Counted from the stretch's first letter, positions 45,740 through 56,514 are shown. The stretch: 64,000 bases of DNA from Macrolepiota albuminosa (GCA_027475525.1 JAMWFC010000087.1:124001-188000), one strand, 5' to 3'. Program-made: numbers and translations. The notes: generated by a model from the sequence alone, not told the origin.

Positions 45740-47121
45740 GTCATGATACCAGTTTGACATCACCTATGTAAAAGGTGAATTGAACAAAGTGGTGGACTGC
45801 CTGTCTCAATATTTCAAGAGCGATACTCAAGATGACATCCATGACATGCATGACTATGTCCAGGTGGACAGATGTATTGACCCAGAAGGCAAAGACTTGC
45901 CCCTGCATAGGTTCCATGAAATCAAGAAACATACAGTCAAGCTATGTGCCATGCAAATGCAGGAATCATATCGCAGCAAGCAACTGCAAGAACAGTGAGA
46001 AGCTTGCGATATCAAGGCTCAGGTGCTGGTGGATCATGAGGTTCCCCAGCCAAATGAAGAAACGAGGCAAGATACCCTCTAGTAGTACAGAGATGACTCT
46101 CTAGCAGGTGCTGGATTTACAGGACCATAAGCCTGCACTGGCTGACCTAGGCAATGTGCAATTTTGCATGCATATCCAGCAAGGATACAAGGATAACAAT
46201 CTCTTCTTAGAGATTCCAAACAATATCCAAGCACATCCATGCTTCAAGATAGAGCAGCAGCTCATCTACCTTACCAGACCTACTGGGTCCAAAGTCATCT
46301 GCATTCCCTGAGAGAGGTCGTTGATTACAACTATCCTGGACCAGGCCCACAAAGTAGTGGGCCACTTTGGAACTCAGAAAATGCTGAACTATGTGCAACG
46401 CTGGTACTGGTAGCTGCAAATGGCCAAGGAAATGAGTCAATTCTGCTTGACATGCAAGCTATATCAACAGTTGAAAGTATTGACATTGAAGCCACCAGGG
46501 AAGCTTCATTTGCTTCCTATACCAGTCAAACCCTGGAACTTGATCAGGATGGACTTTATAGGTCTGTTTCCAGAGTTGAAGTGTTTTAACTACCTCTGAG
46601 TAGTAATCTGCAGAATGACCAGTATGGTCCATCTCATTCCGTTGAGGACCACCATGATAGCTTTGGACTTGTCCTGGATCTATTTCAAGGAGATAGTATG
46701 TCTTCATGAATTGCCAGGTTCAATCGTAAGTGATCAAGATGCTAAGTTCACTTCCAAATAGTGGAAGAAGCTGCACAAGCTGCTCAGAGCAAAGTTGTTT
46801 ATGTTGACGTTGTTTCATTCACAAACAGATGGCCAGACAGAATAGGCAAATAGAAACATCATGCAGATACTGCAAGTGTTCATCTGTCCTGATCAGAAGA
46901 ACTGGGTAGATAGATGTCCACTCGTTGAATTCATGATAAATGTGAGCATATCTGAAACTACAGGGTATTCACCCTTTAAACTCAATAATGGCTATATGCC
47001 ATCCATGATTTGTGAACTTCACACTGACAAAGCTATTCATGTTGGAGTAAAGCAGTTTGCATGCAATGCACTACAAAACTTAGTGGATGCCCATGATGCG
47101 ATTATAGAATCATGTGTATAG
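45740..47121 (+). pseudogene. Element C integrase
   Basis: Fragments in changing frames read KGELNKVVDCLSQYF (RNase H end), HKVVGHFGTQKMLNYVQRWYW (zinc domain, near 46345-46410), SIVSDQDAKF (DDE second Asp, near 46725), FHSQTDGQTE (near 46820; then a TAG for Arg) and ISETTGYSPFKLNNGYMPSM (46950-47010). Several frameshifts and stops; not functional. Confidence 0.75.
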
Positions 47122-47337
47122 CAGACGAAACATGCAAATAATTGCAGACATGATGATCTGGACATTAAGAAAGGGAACTTAGTGTACCTTTTAACAAAAA
47201 ATGTGAACTTGCTGAAAGGCAAAGTGAGTAAGCCGTGTCTAAAGTAGATTGAACCATATAGGGTCCTTGAGGCTGAGCCAAGCATGTCTAACTACATGCT
47301 GGAACTGCCCCATGCACTGCAGGCACGTGTCACAACC

Positions 47338-48135
47338 CCTTCCCTCTGGAACCTCCCCAGAGCCCCATCTGGGAGCCTCTTTCGTCAACCCCACAACACG
47401 CCCCGCCCCCACAGCTGCTGATGCTGCCATCAGCCAGCTCCCCTGGGAACCCCGCATCATGGACCCTGGGATCAACCGCCATCAACGATCGGATCGTGCA
47501 ACTTGCTTCTGGCCATCATGCATCACGCATCACAGCTCCCTCCGCACCAATTGATTGTGCGCCCCACACACGTGATCCAAGTATACAGTCCCTGCCTGCT
47601 ACTCAATGCCTCTCGGAGCCCATCCCAGACATCCCAGAACCCCGAGACCTGGCCCCGTAGTACTTATAGCGTAGTTCCCTGTTGTATTCGCTAGTCTTGA
47701 TATTAACTTGAATTGTTGCCGAGACCTGGCCCCGTAGTACTTATAGCGTAGTTCCCTGTTGTATTCGCTAGTCTTGATATTAACTTGAATTGTTGCGTGC
47801 CCTCTGCTTGATTGGTACACATTGACTGGCACGCTGTGACTGGCATGCTTGAATAATTGCATGCTCTAAGTTTGGTATGCACTTCGCAACTTATAATTTG
47901 TTAACCCGGTCTCGTCTTAGAACCCCCAGTTCACAACTTGACCCCCACCCAACCCTCAGCTACCTAAAACCCAAAACCCCCAGACCAAGTCCCCTCTCCC
48001 AGGATTACCCCTGTCCATGTCTTGAACCCTGGAGTCCTAGCCCTGGAGTTCCAGACACCTGAGTATCCATAGATCAAGTCCGCCTTGTAAGAGCGTTGCT
48101 TTCCCAGAAAGCCCCCAATTCAGCGGAACCTGACA
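47338..48135 (+). mobile_element. Solo LTR, family LTR-2, inserted in element C (TSD GCACG)
   Basis: TGTCACAACCCC..CGGAACCTGACA, flanked by GCACG on both sides (47333-47337, 48136-48140). Includes a 77-bp assembly duplication at 47642-47795, so its real length is ~721 bp. Confidence 0.88.
47642..47795. repeat. 77-bp tandem duplication (assembly type)
   Basis: Second unit starts at 47719, inside the solo LTR at 47338. Confidence 0.9.
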
Positions 48136-48627
48136 GCACGCAGTTATTGTGACCGTACTTAGCCAATAGTGATGTGCTTTTCTCTAATTGCACAACCCTG
48201 GAGCTGTATAACTTTGGAACTGGTGATGACCAGGAATGGTTCATAGATGACCTCATAGGTTATAGGTGGATAGGGGGAAACCTCAAATTCAGGATAAAGT
48301 GGAGCTTAGGTGATACTATCTGAGAACCGCTAGTGAACTGCAAAGATTGATTTTGCAGCAATGGACAGGTACCTAGAGCTGCAGGGCATAAAACACCCTC
48401 AACAGCTAGCAAAATGCACATAATGTGCATGTGGTGGTGAAATGTGGACAAAGTCCACTTTGATGGCTGGTGACTAACTGGGTGGCTACTAATTGTGGCT
48501 ATTTATATGACTATGATCACCGGTGAAAGACTGGGTGGTGTGTATTTGTGGTTGTTTACACCACTAATGGAGTTAGGAGATTTTTTTCTTCTTTTTCTCC
48601 TCCTAAGTCCCAATACATGTTGCTAAC

Positions 48628-50214
48628 ATGTTGTTTGCAATGGCCTATTGGAGGCCACAAAAGAGTGATCAGAGCCTGCAAGGCTCTAGTAGAGGGGGGA
48701 GACTTCCAAGAATACAAATGCGAGAGTACCCTGTCAAATACCAAAGGCAGCTGCCATACCCAGCAGTGAGCCAATACCAGTCAGCGGGCATGGCCTATCC
48801 AGGCTGCAAGGAACCACTACCCTACCAGATGCCCCTCCACTTGCAAGAAATGGAGGTTGATGATGAGGGGTGCTACAAGCACCCAGAGGATAGCACACAC
48901 CAGAAGTGCTACTACCAGGAACTATTGTTGCACATATATGTGGGTGCAGTGATGGGGCTGCTATCCATACCATGAGCATATCGTCCTGTGACAGAGTTGT
49001 ATGTGGGACCTGCACCACAAGCACAGGAGTTAGCAGTGCCAGACGCACTCCTCAGCAGACTGGAAGCAGCAGAACAGCAAGTCCCTGCAACTGCATCCTT
49101 CCTGCAAGACAGTTTGGCCAGTGTGGTGATGGAGGGATTGCTTGACCAGATCAAGCTGATAAAGAGGCAGCACATTGCAGTGCTGGAACAGATCAATTGC
49201 GCATCTAAGCGCAAAGTTTCCACTTTTGAGAAACCAACTGCTGAGGTCAAGAGGGCTAGATATTAGCCCATTTGACTGGTCGAACCTTCATGGGCTAGGA
49301 TGCCACCAGCAGCGTGATCAGCATGCTCTGAGCAGCCTGCTCAGCCTATTGCCTTATCATCACAAATACCTGCCCCAGGCCTTCAGGCCTCCTCAGAATC
49401 ACTGGCTGCAGTCAGTGAGCCTTTGGCAGGACTGTCTTTGGGTCAGCAGGAAACTGCATTGTCTTGGGCCCCACATATAGGGTTCAAATCCGTCACTGTG
49501 GCACCACAAGTGCCCGTTCATAATATTCCTTGTGCTGAGCCTGAGGGGAGAACTCTGGCACAAAATGTGCCTGCCCCTCCAGTGGCTCAGCCACCATCTA
49601 AACTGTCCGCCCCAGCCAAGTTAGGGCCTTCATGTCAACATTGTGGCTGCAAGCCACTTCTTGATGCCTTCAAACTGGAGGTGATAGAGTTTCTGGCCAG
49701 CATTCCTGCACATGCAGGGAAAGTGTTGATGTTATTTTTGTTACCTGTCACTGTGCCAGCACCGCAGGCACACAATTCTGTGGTCATCTTGACCACCAAC
49801 CCTCACTCCTCAGAGCAGTACAATGGTCTGGTGGAAACCACAAAAAACCTGCCTGTGCCTGGAAAAGGCAAAGCACCAGTTATGTTCTTGTCCGACGAGA
49901 GCAACTATGGAGAGTCAAGCTTGGAGCACAAGGAGGAGGGAGAGGAAGGGGAATTGGCAGCCAACTGATTCCAACAAGTATTGTGCAATAAGCACATTGC
50001 AAAGAAAAAGGCGAATCATGCCAAGGAGTTGCAGGCCCTGAAATATAGGGCCAAGGATAAGTTTTCAGGGAAGATCCCCAATAGATTGGGGGTGAAGGTG
50101 TGGGGCCCACTCAACATCGAGCAGATGAACTCATGCTTTAGAGGAGCACTCAGCCCCTGCATCTATTATTTGTATCATTTGAATACTGTGCTGTTGGGAG
50201 CCAACAGGGTAGGG
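48628..50214 (+). pseudogene. ORF3 of element C, truncated by R2
   Basis: Homologous to ORF3 of A and D by block order: an N-terminal Pro/Tyr/Gln-rich part; the helical block VPATASFLQDSLASVVMEGL near 49080-49140; LSDESNYGESSLEHKEEGE near 49890 (A has GSDYGESSYETPSEGE); a Lys-rich stretch; then IPNRLGVKVWGPLNIEQMN and FRGALSPCIYYLYHLNTV near 50080-50190 (A: IPDGLGVFISGTSVERSN, YGGALDRHFYYSRLTNTV). Several stops. The C-terminal domain is not found beyond R2. Confidence 0.65.
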
Positions 50215-50841
50215 CATCACAATGGTACGTGTCATACATTGTACGGGAGCCCGCTTTGTGCCGTACCATACGTGTCCAGTGGAGTCCGCTACACTGGAGC
50301 GGAGCAGTCCCCACAGTGCCGTAGAATACAGAGCCGCGGACGTGTCACAATGTGCTGTATGACATGGTCCAGTGGATCAATAAAAGGTGGGCACACACAT
50401 GCGCACGCAGGCCCGGCGGATGCCAGCGGACACTAGCAGACGTCAATGTGTGTCAGCAGCCGCCAGCAGGCATCAGCACATGAGTGAAAACCTCCTCCTT
50501 TGGTGGACTTCATGGCATGAATAAACCCTCCTCGAGGTTCCCCACTTCCCTCCCCTCTCTATTCCTCTCCGCAATAACTTGAGGCTGCGTGTCTCCCCTT
50601 CCATCCTTTTCCCACCCCCGACGCCAGCGTACGTCCACAAAAGGGCCCTGCAAATCTACGCAGGCCTATGCAAGCCACCAGCAGACATCCACGCAGACGT
50701 ACGTCGACAGACTCAAACCTACGCGGGCCCTCCCAGGCCTGCGCAGGGCACCAGCAGACATACACAGAGGCCTACGCAGGTCCACAGAGTCTGGTTGGAC
50801 CAAGGAAAAAAGTAACTTCGTCTTGCCCGCCATATGCCTGT

Positions 50842-50921
50842 GGGGGGGAATCGAACCCCCGGCCTTGGGAAAGCCTCCAGCAATGGAACACACATTTAAC
50901 CGTTGCACCACAGGTCCGTTA
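50842..50921 (-). repeat. tRNA-like sequence in R2
   Basis: The inverted counterpart of 20272-20351, with the same perfect acceptor stem and T-arm (GGGGGTTCGATTCCCCC) and the same 4-nt anticodon-arm loop. Confidence 0.5.
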
Positions 50922-51015
50922 CTAACGGATAGATTCAAAGGTCGGATAACACAATGAACGGACGCCCACCTACGTTTCCGCAGGTTCCCGTATGGATTTT
51001 TTGAGGTGGAAGGGG

Positions 51016-51169
51016 GGTGGCATACCTCCCAAAAGAGTTTTCGTGGCCTGAAAGGGGCGTTGGCATCAGCAGCCATCAGCTGGCCATCAGCTGGTGGCAT
51101 ACCTCCCAAAAGAGTTTTCGTGGCCTGAAAGGGGCGTTGGCATCAGCAGCCATCAGCTGGCCATCAGCT
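51016..51169. repeat. 77-bp tandem duplication (assembly type)
   Basis: Second unit starts at 51093, in R2 near the place matching the R1 duplication at 20055. Confidence 0.9.
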
Positions 51170-51724
51170 GGAATCCGTCAGAGTTCATCGGCAGCTGTTG
51201 TGACCTGCTGGCATCCGTCGGCATCTGTTGGCATCCGTCGTGCATCCATCGGCATCCGCCGGATATCTGCTGGTATCCGTCGGCATCCATGGGAATCCGT
51301 TGGCAACCCCCAGCAACCCCTGGCATCATTCGGCATCAGGGCAGAAGAGAAGGAAACAGAGTGCGTGGGTGTCCACCGCATGGGGTGGCGTCTCAGAGAG
51401 CATGGGGGGTGGCGGAAGAGGGATGGGGGTGGGGAGAAAGAGGGGGAAGGGAAAAGGGGAGGAGCATGGGTGTCCGCTGGTACGCCAGCGGACATAGCAG
51501 ACGTCGGACGTCAGGTCAGGAGGGAGGAGGGAAGCGGGGTGCATGTGGTGGACGGGGGTGGTGTGTGAGGTAGTGTGGGGAGTAGAGAGGATGGCACTGG
51601 GAAGAAAGAGGGGGAAGGGCGGAAGAGGGTGCGTGAGTGTCCGCTGTCCGCTGGCATGCCAGCGAATGGTAGCGGACAGTAGCTGACGTTGGCATGTGAG
51701 CCAGCTAATGTCAGCGGTGCAACT

Positions 51725-51800
51725 AGTCCCAGTGGTTCAGTGGAATATTCATTTATTGATATTCAATATTGTGTACAGTGGTGGGTTCTACTCCTACTTC
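51725..51800 (+). repeat. tRNA-like sequence in R2
   Basis: GTCCCAGTGGTTCAGTGGAATATTC.. with GGTGGGTTCTACTCC, the counterpart of 18451-18525. Confidence 0.4.
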
Positions 51801-52083
51801 ACCTTAACAGGGACTAATGCTGTGTTTTTATATGGATGCATTTTTGCTCTACATATACATCGTACTGACCTGTAGTATGCACCTGTGGTAGTGGATCTGA
51901 CCAAAACTCTAGCAATTACTGAAGCGGGATAGAATGGAGGAGTTGACACATGAGATCATTCCAGCGCTTATGACAAGTGACAATACACCAGGGCTGACTA
52001 CTTTTTTTACAAAGATCAGCACAGAGGTAGTCAGCCACAGTGCATCATCAACTTGTTATGAGCACTGGAATGAACACATGTGC

Positions 52084-52237
52084 GAACTCGTCCATCTTAT
52101 GCCACTGCAGAAATCTCTGGAGTTTTCAACGGATCAAATTCATGATGCTAGCGGATGTCAGAACTCGTCCATCTTATGCCACTGCAGAAATCTCTGGAGT
52201 TTTCAACGGATCAAATTCATGATGCTAGCGGATGTCA
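52084..52237. repeat. 77-bp tandem duplication (assembly type)
   Basis: Second unit starts at 52161, in R2. Confidence 0.9.
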
Positions 52238-52558
52238 GCAGCCTGCTGCTATTATATAATGTGAACTAGTAGGAGTCGAACCCACTTCTTGTGCACAATA
52301 TGAAATATCAATTGATGAATATTCCATTGTACCACAGGCGCTTGCTACAAGTCAGGACGGTGTTCATGTAGTGCACAAATGGACCCATACAGAATTTGAA
52401 CGGATAGAGATTTTACTGCAACTGGTGCATCTGTATTGAATTGACAATATTAGACTGATATTTATTTACACCATAGAAGTATACAGGAAAGAGGAAAACC
52501 ATGGTTTGTAGCGGAATATTAGACTGATATTGATTTACACCATAGCATTATACATGAA

Positions 52559-52637
52559 GCGTCTGTGGTGTAGTGGAATATTTCTCATTGGTATTCCTTG
52601 TATCTTGCATTAGGTGGGTTCGACTCCTCCTAGTGCA
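52559..52637 (+). repeat. tRNA-like unit 1 of tandem array
   Basis: GCGTCTGTGGTGTAGTGGAA.. to GGTGGGTTCGACTCC..TAGTGCA. A-box-like and B-box motifs are present. Confidence 0.5.
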
Positions 52638-52717
52638 TTGAGATCGAACTCAAATATTTTTGACCACACACAGAAGAATAGACTGATGTTTATTTACATC
52701 ATAGCAATGTAAAGTAA

Positions 52718-52796
52718 GCATCGGTGGTCTAGTGGAATATTATCCATTGGTCTTTATTATGTCTTGCAGTAGACGGGTTCGATTCCTACTAGTGCA
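52718..52796 (+). repeat. tRNA-like unit 2 of tandem array
   Basis: GCATCGGTGGTCTAGTGGAA.. to GACGGGTTCGATTCC..TAGTGCA. The 5' end resembles fungal tRNA-Gly genes (GCATCGGTGGTCTAGTGG), but the middle is too long and does not fold as a normal anticodon arm. Confidence 0.5.
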
Positions 52797-52930
52797 TTTT
52801 CATCTCACTGTTTAGAATTTTTGATCTGCTTAGCTAATTGTTATTTACTACACAGTATGATAAACAAAGTAAGGTTCTAATTTAAACAGGCTGACATGAT
52901 ATCTATTTAGACTATAGCTGTGTACATTAA

Positions 52931-53010
52931 GTTTTGATGGTCTAGTGGAATATTATCCATTGGTGTTTATTGTGTGTTGCAGTAGGTGGGTTCGACTCCT
53001 GCTTAGTGCA
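52931..53010 (+). repeat. tRNA-like unit 3 of tandem array
   Basis: GTTTTGATGGTCTAGTGGAA.. to GGTGGGTTCGACTCC..TTAGTGCA, 213 bp after unit 2, with the same spacer (GACCTGCTTAGCTAATTG). Confidence 0.5.
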
Positions 53011-53024
53011 ATGAACATTAAGAC

Positions 53025-53178
53025 GTTTGCCTTTTTTGACCTGCTTAGCTAATTGTTATTTACTACACAGTATAATAAACAAAGTAAGGTCCTAATTTAA
53101 AGTTTGCCTTTTTTGACCTGCTTAGCTAATTGTTATTTACTACACAGTATAATAAACAAAGTAAGGTCCTAATTTAAA
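53025..53178. repeat. 77-bp tandem duplication (assembly type)
   Basis: Second unit starts at 53102, in the spacer between tRNA-like units 3 and 4. Confidence 0.9.
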
Positions 53179-53222
53179 CAGAGTAACATGATATCTATTT
53201 AGACTATAGCAGTGTACAGTAA

Positions 53223-53302
53223 GCATTGATGGTCTAGTGGAATATTATCCATTGGTGTTCATTGTGTGTTGCAGTAGGTGGGTTCGACTCCTGCTTAGTG
53301 CA
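53223..53302 (+). repeat. tRNA-like unit 4 of tandem array
   Basis: The acceptor ends GCATTGA and TTAGTGC can pair over seven positions including G-U pairs. The B-box is GGTGGGTTCGACTCC. Spacing from unit 3 is 292 bp, which becomes 215 bp after removing the 77-bp duplication at 53025. Confidence 0.5.
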
Positions 53303-53497
53303 ATAAACATTAAGACGTTTGCAATTTTTGACCTGCTTAGCTAATTGTTATTTACTAAACTGTAAGATAAACAAAGTAAGGTTTTGTCAAGCAATAAATC
53401 AAACTTCTTTTGTAATTTAAACAGGGTCACATGATATCTATTTTCAGAACTTGCTTTGTGTAAAGTTCTCGTCCATTTCTTTAATCCTCCATTCGCC

Positions 53498-55376
53498 ATG
53501 TCTAACGAAGAACTCCACCAACGGGTTGTTGATGTGGATGTTCGAGTATTATACCTTGCTCCCAGAGGAGACCTGCGACAACTCAAAGCACAGCAGAAGG
53601 ACCTGGTAAGATACAAGCACTCCTGCCTAATAGACATGCACTAATAGTCGTCCTGTAGATTGACATGTGGTTCAAGGTTAGGGACGTCAAGGATGACAAG
53701 AAACTCCTCCTTGATGCCAGGAGAAGTTTCATCAACGAAGTTATCCCGCTACTCCAGAGCAAGCTTTCTGATGAGGATATGACCAGGCAGTTGAAGAACG
53801 CTGCGAAGAAATGGACCCAGAGGAGCGGAAGGGGGGAAGAACCAAGTGGAGGCGAAGAACGACCTGATCCGTCGACCGAGGCTGGTCCGTCGACAGCACC
53901 GGCACGAGAAGACTGGATAGGTCATAGGCCGGCAGCAGGAGATTTGTCTGGTCCATCACTGATTCCAAAGAAGAGAAAACAACTGAGTCCTCCAGCGGCA
54001 GGAGATTTGTCTGGTCCGTCGCCAAATCCCAAGAAGCCAAAATGGGTGACCTATATTGGTCAACCTCCTCCTGGTACCTATCTTTGTCTGGTCCGTCGCC
54101 AAATCCCAAGAAGCCAAAATGGGTGACCTATATTGGTCAACCTCCTCCTGGTACCTATCATCGACAGAAGGAGCAGGAGGATGAGGATGAGGACGAGGAT
54201 GAAGAGGAAGAGGAAGAGGAAGAACAAGAGGGCAGGATACCGAAGGGGGAAATTACTGGAGGGATGCTGTTGGGCAGGTATCTGAGGACAGCACCTCGTC
54301 GCGAGGGTCAGCACATCAACCCCCCTTGCCAATATTGCACAAGTAAGCGGCTACAGTGTGTCAGGACAAAGGGCGGCACCGCATGCGATCCCTGCCGGCT
54401 CATTCGCAAACGAACATGCAGCCTGACGATTGTCAAGAAAACCGTCAAGCCCAGCAACAAGGGAAAGGGGAAAAAACCACTGAGAAAGAAGTCAGTGACG
54501 ATTATTGAGAGTGATGACGGTATGAAACTCTTTTCCTGCTCAAATAGCTAACCAATAGTTAGCAGATAAACCAACCAGTCCAATCGCAGGACCATCAAAA
54601 CCGTCCGTCTGTCCATCCCAACCGTCAACCTCCAACCGCCCAGCGGACCCTCTTCTGGTCAAGGGAAAGGGCAAGAAGTGGGCAATGGAGTCTAGTCACA
54701 GTGAGGACATTGTGGCTGGTGTAATGGCAGGGGTGGAGAGCCGTTTGGACAGGATGGAGAATGGGTTCCAGGAAGCATTGCGGAATGTTGGGGAGCAGGT
54801 GCGGGATGGGTTTGTCACGGCTGAGGCGAGCTGGTTACCACGTATTGAGGACTTCTTCCGTCACTACCAGACTCAGGTCGACACACTCGGTGGCCACATA
54901 GAAACCCTGCAAACAAATGTTTCTCTTGCGGGTGAGACACTTGAAGACCACGCCAGATGGATCCATCAGACAGAAGAGCAGATCCGCAATATTTGGGGTG
55001 TGGTTGACACTTTGCAGAATCAACTTCACATCTCTACCTGTCCCTCCAGTCCGTCAGCTCAGGCAATATTTGGGGTGTGGTTGACACTTTGCAGAATCAA
55101 CTTCACATCTCTACCTGTCCCTCCAGTCCGTCAGCTCAGGATGATTTGGCAGTGCATCCAACAGGGCACAGTGGACTTGGACCCATCATTGAAGAGGAAG
55201 AAACCACTCCTGACCCCATTGCTGACCAATCCCCTGCCACTGCTGACATATCCGTTCCCACTGGTGACACCTCTGCCCTCGCCACTGACCAATCCCATCA
55301 CGCCGCTGACTTATCCGCTCTCACTGTTGCTCCGTCCCCGCTTCAACAAACATCCTCAGGGACGTCTCCCGCATGA
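53498..55376 (+). CDS. Zn(2)-Cys(6)-like zinc-cluster protein, three exons (533 aa after removing two duplications)
   Basis: ATG 53498; exon 1 ends 53605; intron 53606-53658; exon 2 to 54519; intron 54520-54589 with a CTAAC branch site; exon 3 to TGA 55374-55376. Two 77-bp duplications (54009, 54986) lie in exons 2 and 3. Without them the length is 1602 nt, a multiple of three, and all phases agree. N-terminal helices (HQRVVDVDVRVLYLAPRGDLRQL) are followed by a Pro/Ser linker, an Asp/Glu run, then C-X2-C-X6-C-X9-C-X2-C-X8-C (CQYC..CVR..CDPC..TC), the spacing of fungal binuclear zinc clusters, with basic residues. Exon 3 has a predicted coiled coil (SRLDRMENGFQEALRNVGEQV) and a Pro/Ser/Thr tail. 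Probably a nuclear DNA-binding regulator, by inference. Confidence 0.75.
54009..54162. repeat. 77-bp tandem duplication (assembly type)
   Basis: Second unit starts at 54086, in exon 2 of the Zn-cluster gene; removing one unit restores the frame. Confidence 0.9.
54986..55139. repeat. 77-bp tandem duplication (assembly type)
   Basis: Second unit starts at 55063, in exon 3 of the Zn-cluster gene; removing one unit restores the frame. Confidence 0.9.
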
Positions 55377-55677
55377 ACATCTCCGTCACCCCCTCAACCA
55401 TCTTCCGTCCCTCCGCCAGGCCCTGCTGAGGACCCTCTCCCTGGCCCAAGGGGATGGGCTCACAGCAACTCCCGAAGTAGTCGGCCGCCAATGCAACGGA
55501 CCCGATCATCCAGTCGGCTTACTGAGAAACGGAAGGCAACAGAAGAGAAGTGAAGGATGGATGATTACATATTTTTTTTTTTGCTATGACAGACATTTGT
55601 ACATTTTTGTAACCCTATAGTTTACAAAAATGTAATATAACGTTCCCCCCTTCCCCCCATCAATGATGTCAGACTGG
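55377..55677. other. Tail-to-tail region between two convergent genes
   Basis: A further plus-strand frame after the TGA runs to 55552 (Ser/Arg-rich), so the protein could once have been longer. The rest is AT-rich, with a T run at 55571-55581. Confidence 0.3.
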
Positions 55678-56055
55678 TCAAATGACCTTAGTGCGGCTGC
55701 TACTCCTTTTGGCTGGTGTAGACATATCAATGTATCGAGCTGCATCTTCCTGTAGCATTTGTGCTTGAGACTTGCGGGGTCGCTTGGAATTTGTTGACAA
55801 TTGGTTAGGCAATGCCTTGCGCTTCTTTTGGTTTTGTAATGCCGGCCTTCCCTCACCTTCAAATTGGTCATTGTCCTCATCTTGAAGAATGTCGAGCACC
55901 CTTCTTGACACTCTATATCTAGGGGAACCATCACTAGGGCCATTAATTGGAGGGTCTGGATGGCTCCATCCTCTTTGTTGTAAGAGGTGGATGGTAGTGG
56001 CATCTACCACTGCTGTATCATCAACACATCCGTCATGAACGGATTTGTCATGAGC
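55678..56055 (-). pseudogene. Displaced C-terminal part of the KDZ partner gene
   Basis: The minus-strand frame from the LTR edge (GCTCATGACAAATCC) reads HDKSVHDGCVDD, then a Pro-rich stretch, YRVSRRVLDILQDEDND, a basic stretch (KKRKALP, KRPRKSQ) and ends TGA at 55678. The codon split by the LTR is the same one split at 38216 (GCT CA/T), and the frame agrees, so this is the missing 3' end of the gene at 36626. The basic stretches could be a nuclear localisation signal. Confidence 0.7.
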
Positions 56056-56365
56056 TGTAACGAAGTTACAGAGATTGTGAGAGCTTAGGTTCACACTGCA
56101 CAGAATCAGACCAGTCCGGTCTATTGACTATGTAGTATCAACACAAAATAAGCTGCTTTGTAAGCAGCAGGGTAACTAATTATATACTAATGTAAATAAT
56201 ATTATATTATAATAAATATAATATAATATTTACTACTATACAGTAAGTAAAGCTATGTGGCCAACGCCACATAGCGGACTATATTATAATAAATATAATA
56301 TAATATTTACTACTATACAGTAAGTAAAGCTATGTGGCCAACGCCACATAGCGGACTACACTACA
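56056..56365 (-). repeat. 3' LTR of element B/D
   Basis: 310 bp as given, including a 77-bp duplication (56204-56357); 233 bp without it, the same as the 5' LTR at 38217. The adjoining polypurine tract on the minus strand is ATTGGGGGGTG (56366-56376). Confidence 0.88.
56204..56357. repeat. 77-bp tandem duplication (assembly type)
   Basis: Second unit starts at 56281, inside the 3' LTR of B/D; the 5' LTR has one unit. Confidence 0.9.
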
Positions 56366-56514
56366 CACCCCCCAATCAGACCGAGCTACGGTCTTGAGAT
56401 AATACGACGGTCATGCCGTCGGTAAGTCAGGGACGGGCTACACACCCCCCAATCAGACCGAGCTACGGTCTTGAGATAATACGACGGTCATGCCGTCGGT
56501 AAGTCAGGGACAGG
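56361..56514. repeat. 77-bp tandem duplication (assembly type)
   Basis: Second unit starts at 56438, across the LTR edge, polypurine tract and ORF3 end of D. Confidence 0.9.

Larger units (their letters stand above)
47122..48422 (+). pseudogene. Element C chromodomain-like C-terminus, split by a solo LTR
   Basis: Reads MSNYMLELPHALQA before the LTR and, after it, DDQEWFIDDLIGYRW, RIKWSLGDT and YLELQGIKHPQQLAKC to TAA near 48422. These match the C-terminus of elements A and D. Confidence 0.7.
44111..50214 (+). mobile_element. Ty3/gypsy element C: 3' half of the C/E element, CpG-decayed
   Basis: Begins inside the protease (KNKVLLDFVNNMVVVNG) and runs through linker, a deleted RT, RNase H, integrase, chromodomain and ORF3. 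It is a different, older family member from B: CG dinucleotides are rare and TGA/TAG stops common. Its 5' half is at 61825-64000 on the other strand. A solo LTR splits it at 47338 and repeat R2 ends it at 50215. Confidence 0.8.
50215..52345 (-). repeat. R2: inverted copy of composite repeat R1
   Basis: Reverse complement of 18041-20971 without the solo LTR. It starts at CATCACAATGGTACGTG (50215), inside ORF3 of element C, and ends near 52345 with a tRNA-like sequence. It carries the minus-strand tRNA-like sequence 50842-50921 and 77-bp duplications at 51016 and 52084. Sequence identity with R1 is high but CG sites differ. Confidence 0.7.
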
